From NCBI GenBank assembly GCA_000969725.1, contig JXSR01S003831.1: 20,484 nucleotides of DNA. One strand, written 5' to 3'. The translations under genes were made by a program, and so were the position numbers. This stretch comes from Ophiothrix spiculata (Eukaryota; Echinodermata; Ophiuroidea; Amphilepidida; Ophiotrichidae). Below the pieces are notes generated by a model, which was not told the origin of the DNA, searched no databases, and saw nothing but the letters and a program-made list of their open reading frames with translations. Positions 18,201 to 20,484 of the stretch are shown here, in pieces. Every line of letters starts with the position of its first letter. Within the stretch, counting starts at the first letter, position 1.

Positions 18201-20466
18201 AATCTGACTCGTAACAAATAATAGTATAAAGACATTTAAGACAGACAAACGCAATTAATGTTGAAAATTGGAAAAAGAATGTTTATTTATAGAGAATAAT
18301 TGCAACATTAAATTTAACAAATTGAAAAATCAAAACACACATCAGACTTTAAGAACACTAGTGTGCGTTTAATAAATATTATTAGAAATTACTTCTGTCC
18401 ATAACTTGTTTGTTTTGAAAATACGGATTTTGCTGAAATACGTAAATATGTTGTTGTTTGTATGTATTGGTTATAGATTAATTTGGCACGACATATATTC
18501 ATAATAAAAACCTGTCTTGAGTTAACGGGGGACTGGGGAGGATAACTTGGCAACCACCCACGTTACCATAAATGTGAGGCCTGGACAGGTCTCGAAATTT
18601 GCAATATAGGGGCTATCAAATTCGATCTTGTACTCTGCAAATCTCACAAAGGGTATCAAATTTGGCCCTTAATTCCTGACCAAACTAAGAAAAAATGGTT
18701 AAATTAGTAATACTATAGTGCCAATAAAAGTGTTACACTTCTTAAAATTGCTCAAATGGTGCACAGTTACATTTTACTCGATATCTTGTAATAATTATTT
18801 TTCATTTGCGAAGGATCTCAAATAGGGTATTCATTTGAGCAGGTATGGTCCCGGATAGGGTAGCTATTCGAATAGATATGGTAGATTTATGGTGTCATAT
18901 ATGGTATCATTTCACCCATTTTTGCCAATTTTGGTCTCACATAGGGTCATCTTTGGAACCTGTGGAACTTGGATGGTTACCCTGGCACAAATATTAGTAA
19001 TAACCCCCCCCCCCCCCTGGAACGGACTGCGGCTAACAGCAATAAAATAACCTGTCAATTAGGATGCTTTTAGCTACAAACGAGTTTCAATCTTAATTTT
19101 ACTTGAAACTTGGACTAATTGGAATTACTCGATGTAAAAATAAGAACAAGACTTACAGCAATTAATCCTACGAAGAAAATAAAAATTATATATAACAAAG
19201 CCTGCCACAGGGATGATTCGACGCATGGAACAAAGTTACCTCTGGGTGTCATTTTATTGGTCTAGTTAACAAAATTAATTGTTGTTAACCTGTCCCACTT
19301 TTGTGTTAATTTAAAAACAGATAGACGCAGTGTAAGTAAGATGTCATCTTGAATTACGTTCAATAAGCGACAGTTTTTGACAACAAATTTATTGGGCTAT
19401 AATAGATCAACCGATGTACAAATAGATAGCAAATAGATATATGCTCAGTGATCATTACTTTTAATATTATTTTTATTCAGTTTATTTTGTTAAGCTTATT
19501 TTTTTTTTTCAATTGTGTTTAATTACATATATCATTTTATTGTTTTTTTATTTATGCACTTACCTTGAAAGTCTATTTGACATATTACTTTCATCATGAC
19601 AATAACTAAAAAGATAATGCTTTATTTTTCTTTCAGCAAGTTAAGCCGCAACAATTTAACAAAACTTGAAAATGCAACATTTGATGGGTTATCAAGTTTA
19701 ATATCTATGTAAGTAGTATAAAAGAAACATAAATTTACCTGATGAGTTACTTTTTTCGTTAACATCTTAAGTACATCTCAAGTTATTCTAAATTTCCGAA
19801 GTAATGATTGATTTATAGTTCAGACAATATGCAGGATAGTACATTGGAGGATTACACGAAAAAATAAAACAATCGATTAGATTTTTTTGTATGGTACTAC
19901 TCCTGCGCCATACACTAGAAATTAATCACAACAACCGTCATTAACATCATTTACGTCTAACTGATGCTCTCCCGATATAATGTTACGATTGAGATATACA
20001 GCAAAGGTAGCTAGCCCTGTTCCTCGATCAGATACATCCGATGTTTTTTTATTTGTTTTTTTTTTTGAGAGGGGGAAGAGATGCACAGAATATGATAAGC
20101 TGTTTGAATTAGTACGGGATCGTTCTGGCGGGTGGAAACTTGTAGATGCCTGCTCCGCAGCGAATCACTGATGATGTTGAGATCGATGCCTTTATTTAAA
20201 AAATCAGTAAAATCTTTACGTTTGGAAACAGAATATTCCGAGGTCCTAGATATTGGAACACAAAATTAAGATTCGTTAAGTAATCAGTTAGATTATTTTA
20301 TTATATCTTTCAAATTATTCAGTAATTAACATTTTTGTCTTGTATAATGTTCCCCTTTGTATTACACTAATTGCATTATATGCTCCCATTTCAGCACACT
20401 AGAAGATAACCAAATAGGCTATATAGAGCTCGGTGCACTGGATGGGCTTGTCAGTCTACAATACCT
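5891..20466 (+). CDS. Partial gene: CUB-LRRNT-LRR receptor, LGR/RXFP-like (eight internal exons)
   Basis: Reconstructed as a join of 5891-6283, 7335-7452, 7702-7773, 8812-8883, 10511-10585, 12800-12871, 19637-19708 and 20395-20466. Intron phases run 1, 2, 2, 2, 2, 2, 2 and every joined codon is open. The product would be an extracellular ligand-binding region: CUB-like domain, LRRNT cap, then six LRRs in tandem. One-LRR-per-exon, phase-2 structure is known from LGR-type G-protein-coupled receptors, and also from Slit and LRIG. The cysteines of LRR3 and LRR4 favour relaxin-receptor-like (type C) LGRs, as inferred from remembered RXFP sequences. Introns are 1051, 249, 1038, 1627, 2214, 6765 and 686 nt. 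The start codon, signal peptide, C-terminal cap and any transmembrane part are not identified. The donor at the window's right edge shows that the gene continues. Function as a receptor is inferred; the exon chain itself is well supported. Confidence 0.85.
6284..6664. other. Intron 1, proximal part
   Basis: Begins with GTAAGTG. AT-rich, with a T10 run near 6357-6366. No exon recognised. Confidence 0.5.
6665..6879. mobile_element. Small TIR element, GC-richer island in intron 1
   Basis: Terminal inverted repeats AATGGGACAATCT (6665-6677) and AGATTGCCCCATT (6867-6879) match 12 of 13. The interior is visibly richer in G and C than its surroundings and repeats a GATCCAGATACATGCGCATC / GATCCAAATCTGAGAACC theme. 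A partial inverted arrangement is seen with GGAGATGCG near 6838. The overlapping short ORFs on both strands are by-products. A degenerate partial copy appears near 8634-8698. Confidence 0.5.
7162..7238. repeat. Near-perfect hairpin, 32-bp arms, 13-nt loop
   Basis: The 23-bp inner arms (7171-7193 and 7207-7229) are perfect complements around CTTATTTGAATAAAGGACCA. Nine further outer bases pair with one mismatch, giving arms 7162-7193 and 7207-7238. It lies in intron 1, about 95 bp before the LRRNT exon. It could be a tiny foldback element, or in RNA a miRNA-precursor-like stem; the sequence alone does not decide. Confidence 0.75.
7335..7452 (+). CDS. Exon: LRRNT cysteine-rich cap
   Basis: A 118-nt exon, too short to stand out as an ORF, found by searching for a phase 1-in, phase 2-out bridge between the CUB-like exon and the first LRR. 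The acceptor follows a pyrimidine-rich run ending TCTTAAAG; the donor is TT|GTAAGT. The translation is open and begins D-R-S-CPYNCNC. The cysteines at residues 4, 8, 10 and 22 give C-x3-C-x-C-x11-C, the pattern of the N-terminal cap of extracellular LRR proteins. The segment TVARLPNMTIDL (29-40) corresponds to the 'L-x-x-(V/I)-P' line that follows such caps and flows directly into LRR1. One sequon (NMT) is present. Both phases fit only with this exon included, which is strong internal evidence. Intron 2 behind it is only 249 nt. Confidence 0.9.
7702..7773 (+). CDS. Exon: leucine-rich repeat 1
   Basis: A 72-nt exon entered and left in phase 2; acceptor ACATTTTTAG, donor CT|GTAAGT. It encodes QMKASKLESIPKNTFSNL followed by SELTYL, matching the extracellular 24-residue LRR consensus (L-x-x-x-x-L-x-x-I-P-x-x-x-F-x-x-L-x-x-L-x-x-L). 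The first base completes the Leu codon carried over from the LRRNT exon. A competing AG four bases downstream (ending at 7705) would break the frame, so 7702 is chosen. It follows the cap exon after a short intron and opens the LRR array. Confidence 0.9.
7774..8811. other. Intron 3, mostly unique sequence
   Basis: No extra LRR-like exon recognised. Around 8634-8698 a stretch resembling the left half of the 6665-6879 element is seen (ACAGATACAGATGCACGAGC and following; shared ATTTCCATAGAG-type end). Otherwise AT-rich. Confidence 0.45.
8812..8883 (+). CDS. Exon: leucine-rich repeat 2
   Basis: A 72-nt, phase 2-2 exon; acceptor T-rich tract ending TTTCAAG, donor AT|GTAAGT. It encodes NLGKNNISYVDPEAFADL followed by LKLQKI, the last codon split as AT|A. 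This is a canonical LRR: N-L-x-x-N-x-I, then F-x-x-L-x-x-L. An exact extra or missing exon between this one and LRR3 cannot be excluded from phase alone, because every LRR exon is symmetric. Confidence 0.92.
8884..9691. other. Intron 4, proximal part
   Basis: AT-rich with a short ATATATATAA run near 9200. Two LRRs that I recall in relaxin receptors would fall between LRR2 and LRR3, so I looked for LRR-type exons here and found none. Confidence 0.45.
9692..10158. mobile_element. Foldback element with ~190-bp inverted arms
   Basis: The left arm (9692 to about 9883) and right arm (about 9972-10158) are imperfect reverse complements over nearly their whole length. They start ATTGAATACGCCAGAATAAG versus ATTGAATACGCTAGAATAAG on the opposite strand and end at ACATTGTTAGATAAT. 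The loop of about 88 bp contains a third, directly repeated copy of an arm segment (9711-9740 GAACATCCTAACTCC... and 9924-9953 GAACATCCCAACTCC..., 25 of 30 identical). Open stretches inside (for example the reverse strand at 9677-9940) are by-products. No clear target duplication was seen. Confidence 0.75.
10159..10510. other. Intron 4, distal part
   Basis: Unremarkable AT-rich sequence ending in the LRR3 acceptor. A reverse-strand open stretch of 81 codons at 10154-10399 has no recognisable domain and is not called. Confidence 0.45.
10511..10585 (+). CDS. Exon: leucine-rich repeat 3, irregular, with cysteine
   Basis: A 75-nt, phase 2-2 exon, one codon longer than its neighbours; acceptor TTCTTTTTAG, donor TT|GTAAGT. 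It encodes YLHKNNILHFGREHCDGY followed by PKALSSL, 25 residues. The usual Phe of the LRR is replaced by a segment with Cys (E-H-C-D-G-Y-P). As I recall, RXFP-type relaxin receptors have a comparably irregular mid-array repeat with a Met-Cys and a Pro in these positions, followed by a repeat ending S-C-x-x-L, just as here. The Cys probably pairs with that of LRR4 across the concave or edge face, which is an inference. This exon is the main reason for preferring an RXFP/LGR identity. Confidence 0.88.
10603..10797. mobile_element. Foldback MITE with TA-type ends in intron 5
   Basis: Begins 18 bp after the LRR3 exon. The left arm TAGACCATATCGAAAATTGA (10603 onward) pairs with a right arm ending TTGATATGGTCTA (10797). 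Arms run about 53 bp including CATAATCCCGCCG / CGGCGGGATTATG. Pairing resumes inside (CGGAACTCAGAACGAG against CTCGCTCTGAGTTCCG), so almost the entire 195 bp can fold. TA at both ends suggests a TA target duplication. Confidence 0.75.
10849..11283. mobile_element. TIR element, GTGACCCGTCATATC ends
   Basis: A 435-bp element with 29-bp inverted repeats differing at one position (GTGACCCGTCATATCGAAAG onward at the left; reverse complement GTGACCCGTCATATCTAAAG at the right). The direct repeat ACATTT is found at 10843-10848 and 11282-11287, its right copy overlapping the last two TIR bases, so the exact target duplication (4-6 bp) is ambiguous. No coding capacity. It follows the previous element by only 51 bp. 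Confidence 0.75.
11396..11850. mobile_element. TIR element with TAA duplication, PIF/Harbinger-like
   Basis: Inverted repeats of 27 bp (11396-11422, 11824-11850) match 26 of 27 around CATAATGCATCTTGAAAGTA. TAA flanks both ends (11393-11395, 11851-11853), the 3-bp TWA type known for PIF/Harbinger. The element has a second inner inverted layer: GGGGCAAACTACACGAGAGC near 11502 against its complement near 11780. Next to this are several GAATGTACAT / ATGTACATTCC palindromic repeats (around 11526-11558 and 11731-11777). The two overlapping open stretches (11405-11815 forward, 11644-11898 reverse) mirror each other because of the symmetry and are not genes. Confidence 0.75.
11854..12396. other. Intron 5, unique stretch
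   Basis: Nothing supported. A GTAAGTCC string at 12313 has no LRR-like open frame before it and is not an exon end. Confidence 0.45.
12397..12726. repeat. Two-copy tandem duplication, unit ~164 bp
   Basis: Copy 1 is 12397-12560 and copy 2 runs from 12561 to about 12726. Shared landmarks in order are GCTATA(TA)GTATGTTATAAA, TTTTAGTA..CCGGAA, CATTT..AAGATATA.GCCATG, TCTCTCGGATATATTA, GGAGACA and CTAGAACAG. The copies have drifted with small indels. It lies in intron 5, about 75 bp before the LRR4 exon, and contains no exon-like sequence. Confidence 0.85.
12800..12871 (+). CDS. Exon: leucine-rich repeat 4, with cysteine
   Basis: A 72-nt, phase 2-2 exon; acceptor TTTGTTTCTACAG, donor CT|GTAAGT. 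It encodes RLDGNKLLRLQAGAFRSC followed by NHLVNL. It is a regular LRR (L-x-x-N-x-L ... F-x-x-C-x-x-L-x-x-L) with Cys in place of the Leu after the Phe. That S-C-N-H-L line matches the position of the cysteine I recall in the corresponding RXFP repeat. It lies about 75 bp downstream of a 164-bp tandem duplication and is followed by the longest intron of the gene (6765 nt). Confidence 0.92.
12872..13445. other. Intron 6, proximal part
   Basis: AT-rich. Besides the microsatellite it contains short CTTCTTCTTC-type runs near 13300-13325. No exon recognised. Confidence 0.45.
13031..13110. repeat. Low-complexity TTTA / TTTG microsatellite tract
   Basis: (TTTA)n grading into TTTTATTTTTTG and then (TTTG)n with five or six units. 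Simple-sequence DNA in intron 6. Confidence 0.85.
13448..13721. mobile_element. Tc1/mariner-like MITE, CACTGCAAAAAAGTTGGGCA ends
   Basis: A 274-bp element flanked by TA (13446-13447, 13722-13723). The 20-bp ends match 19 of 20 in inverted orientation. The interior repeats GTTGGGC / GCCCAAC boxes many times (for example 13487, 13593, 13618, 13643, 13678) and has a second inverted pair, ATCCCTCCCAAC (13476 region) against GTTGGGAGGGAT (13654 region). It resembles the element at 4243-4400 in its CACTSYAAAAAAGTTG start and GTTGGGYAAA boxes. Overlapping open stretches are by-products. Confidence 0.8.
13873..14005. mobile_element. Foldback element, 58-bp arms, 17-nt loop
   Basis: Arms 13873-13930 and 13948-14005 are nearly perfect complements, including an uninterrupted block through GTTGGCTGCTAACTCTTTGT. 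The ends read CTGGGACAAAATTCATGAAA and, on the other strand, CTGGGTCCAAATTCATGAAA. A flanking duplication is not evident. The whole 133 bp would form a long stem in RNA or single-stranded DNA. Confidence 0.8.
14065..14648. repeat. Dispersed repeat with internal inverted segments
   Basis: The left part (14065-14150, ATGTAAGGATC...ATCAATCAG.GTGCCA...CACCTGC.A.GGA..GATCTCTAT) is a diverged copy of 17275-17360. A later part (about 14470-14500, ATTTCTA...CATTCGAGCATTGATT) matches 17365-17402. Between them lies an insert with inverted repeats TAAACGCGTTCAAAGATTAG (14221 onward) against 14627-14648 (21 of 22 matching), plus AGCAGTAAATGTCA (14169) against TGTCATTTACTGCT (14431). It is probably a composite or nested element; the limits are approximate. 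Confidence 0.5.
14683..14735. mobile_element. 37-bp perfect hairpin between 8-bp direct repeats
   Basis: CTTTTGAC occurs at 14683-14690 and 14728-14735. Between them the 37-bp block 14691-14727 is a perfect palindrome with 17-bp arms (CTGAGATAAGTAAACCA and its complement) and a 3-nt loop. Perfect 8-bp duplications are typical of hAT-type insertions, but an element this small cannot be assigned to a family. The event could also be a templated repair insertion. Confidence 0.7.
14833..14964 (+). other. Short open frame with CC-x2-H ... CPIC cysteine pattern, unassigned
   Basis: A 43-codon frame from an ATG at 14833 (open upstream to 14710) encodes MAKCCIHGWFEMNCPICVRS followed by a charged, Lys/Glu-rich tail. 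The Cys-Cys-x2-His and Cys-x2-Cys spacing could bind zinc. I recognise no family, and it lies on the sense strand inside intron 6 with no LRR phase or splice context. It may be chance, a transposon remnant or a small expressed ORF; I do not claim a gene. Confidence 0.2.
14965..15817. other. Intron 6, AT-rich stretch
   Basis: Holds a TTTATTTTTTATTTATTTTA simple tract (about 15017-15049) and a small tandem TGCAATGACA duplication at 15431-15450. No exon recognised. Confidence 0.45.
15822..16392. mobile_element. TIR element with CCTCGTCCACC ends, TTAA-type flanks
   Basis: CCTCGTCCACC (15822-15832) and GGTGGACGAGG (16382-16392) form the ends. TTAA lies one base outside each (15817-15820, 16394-16397), which would fit a piggyBac-like TTAA target (inference). 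The interior is rich in GGTGG / CCACC blocks (for example GGGGGTGGTGGTTACCACC at 15836) and contains a perfect CRE-type TGACGTCA (16198-16205) and a run of 16 G at 16324-16339. Open stretches 15703-15903 and 15878-16129 overlap it and are not called. Confidence 0.6.
16324..16339. repeat. G16 homopolymer
   Basis: Sixteen consecutive G, able to form a G-quadruplex and prone to length error in assembly. It lies near the right end of the CCTCGTCCACC-ended element. Confidence 0.9.
16512..16770. repeat. Direct duplication, copy A (~250 bp)
   Basis: Matches 18035-18290 at an almost constant offset of about 1520 bp. The strongest shared part is 16719-16759 (AGACAGACAGATGCAATTAA..TTGAAAATTGGAAA). Other shared landmarks are AAGACACC, TTTGATTCC, GAACTAGTT/GAAACTAGTT, TAAACAT.AGATCTAT and GACA.TCTGACT. 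The copies are well diverged, so the event is old. No exon is inside. Confidence 0.75.
16980..17274. repeat. Degenerate repeats of GTCCCCATAACGCTA type
   Basis: GCGCTATGAGGACAT (17039) faces ATGTCCCCATAACGC (17074) in inverted orientation, separated by a CCGGGGGGACAT segment. Related direct copies follow (AGTCCCCATACT, AGTACTCATAATGCA, AGTCCTCATAACGCTAAT up to about 17262). It looks like a decayed foldback or minisatellite; the limits are uncertain. Confidence 0.45.
17275..17402. repeat. Second copy of the dispersed repeat at 14065
   Basis: Shares ATGTAAGGATC, ATCAATCAG.GTGCCA, CACCTGC.A.GGA..GATCTCTAT and then ATTTCTA...GAGCATCGATT with 14065-14500, but lacks the inverted-repeat insert found there. 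That suggests the 14-kb copy received a later insertion. The ATGTAAGG strings here resemble splice donors but are part of the repeat. Confidence 0.5.
17403..18034. other. Intron 6, AT-rich stretch
   Basis: No gene recognised. Overlapping opposite-strand open stretches (17714-17905 and 17820-18080) have no domain and low-complexity composition (A-rich GAAAAAGAAAAG near 17757-17771). Confidence 0.45.
18035..18290. repeat. Direct duplication, copy B (~250 bp)
   Basis: Partner of 16512-16770, same orientation. Best match is 18239-18280. Weaker similarity may continue to about 18340 (AACAAATTG.AAA.TCAA..CA). Confidence 0.75.
18521..19017. repeat. Probable repeat with ATAGGGTAT-type motifs and C14 tract
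   Basis: Repeated short motifs AAAGGGTATCAAATTTGGCC, ATAGGGTATTCATTTGAGC, ATAGGGTAGC, ATATGGTAGATTTATGG and ATATATGGTATCATTTC fill 18640-18950. The segment is followed by 14 consecutive C at 19004-19017. AACTTGG...ACC occurs near both ends (18545 and 18967) in direct orientation. Probably an interspersed element; ends not resolved. Confidence 0.4.
19018..19636. other. Intron 6, distal part
   Basis: No exon seen before the LRR5 acceptor. A GTAAGT at 19334 follows no LRR-like frame. Confidence 0.45.
19637..19708 (+). CDS. Exon: leucine-rich repeat 5
   Basis: A 72-nt, phase 2-2 exon; acceptor TTCTTTCAG, donor AT|GTAAGT. It encodes KLSRNNLTKLENATFDGL followed by SSLISI (the last codon completed by the next exon), a canonical LRR with two sequons (NLT, NAT). 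A second AG four bases downstream (ending at 19640) would lose the phase; using 19637 gives exactly 72 nt like the other LRR exons. It lies beyond a 6.8-kb intron full of repeats. I saw no LRR-like exon inside that intron, but could not search it exhaustively. Confidence 0.92.
19709..20394. other. Intron 7
   Basis: A 686-nt intron, GTAAGTA to TTTCAG. The 63-codon open stretch at 19980-20171 spans a T-rich run and has no recognised domain, so it is not called. Confidence 0.6.
20395..20466 (+). CDS. Exon: leucine-rich repeat 6 (last exon in window)
   Basis: A 72-nt, phase 2-2 exon; acceptor TGCTCCCATTTCAG, donor CT|GTAAGT starting 18 nt before the window ends. It encodes TLEDNQIGYIELGALDGL followed by VSLQYL, a canonical LRR except for Leu where Phe is usual (G-A-L-D-G-L). 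The clean donor shows that at least one more exon follows outside the window, so the C-terminal cap and any membrane domain are missing from view rather than absent. Confidence 0.92.
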
Positions 20467-20484
20467 GTAAGTAACATAAATTAC

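Noticed and set aside
19260..19340. GTAAGTAAG at 19334 as an exon end
   Set aside because: The preceding 72 nt do not encode an LRR and no suitable acceptor gives an open phase 2-2 frame.

Overview
The window looks like animal nuclear DNA, probably from a marine invertebrate deuterostome such as an echinoderm. That taxonomic guess is weak: it rests on the gene architecture and repeat style, not on a marker. The DNA is AT-rich and has no operons or long ORFs. It carries short exons with textbook GT-AG splice sites and is crowded with short terminal-inverted-repeat (TIR) elements.

One gene can be supported. It lies on the + strand, is incomplete at both ends, and occupies about 5.9 kb to the right edge. 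I reconstructed eight internal exons (946 nt in all): 5891-6283, 7335-7452, 7702-7773, 8812-8883, 10511-10585, 12800-12871, 19637-19708 and 20395-20466. All eight donors read GTAAGT and reading phase is kept across every junction. The encoded order is a divergent CUB-like domain (phase 1-1 exon), a cysteine-rich LRRNT cap, then six leucine-rich repeats, one per exon of 72 nt (one of 75 nt) with phase-2 introns. One-LRR-per-exon structure is typical of the LGR receptors (glycoprotein-hormone, R-spondin and relaxin receptors) and also of Slit and LRIG. A cysteine in LRR3 and another in LRR4 sit where I recall relaxin-family receptors (RXFP, type C LGR) having them, so an RXFP/LGR-like receptor is my preferred reading. 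The signal peptide exon, any LDLa module, the remaining LRRs and any seven-helix domain are not established here.

Layout: 1-5890 is intergenic or 5' intronic DNA. It holds a degenerate minisatellite (481-713), a 620-bp TIR element with internal motif repeats (1225-1843), a 16-bp direct-repeat-flanked insert (4090-4237) and a Tc1/mariner-like MITE (4243-4400). From 5891 to 20484 is the gene. Its introns carry at least ten foldback or TIR elements with several kinds of target duplication (TA, TAA, TTAA-like, 8 bp), a 164-bp tandem duplication just upstream of the LRR4 exon, and a roughly 250-bp direct duplication inside the 6.8-kb intron 6.

I found no rRNA, tRNA, CRISPR array or bacterial or viral gene. 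Nothing here demands a new biological system. The most interesting points are the CUB-LRRNT-LRR receptor architecture, the unannotated LRRNT exon, and the density of self-complementary intronic DNA.
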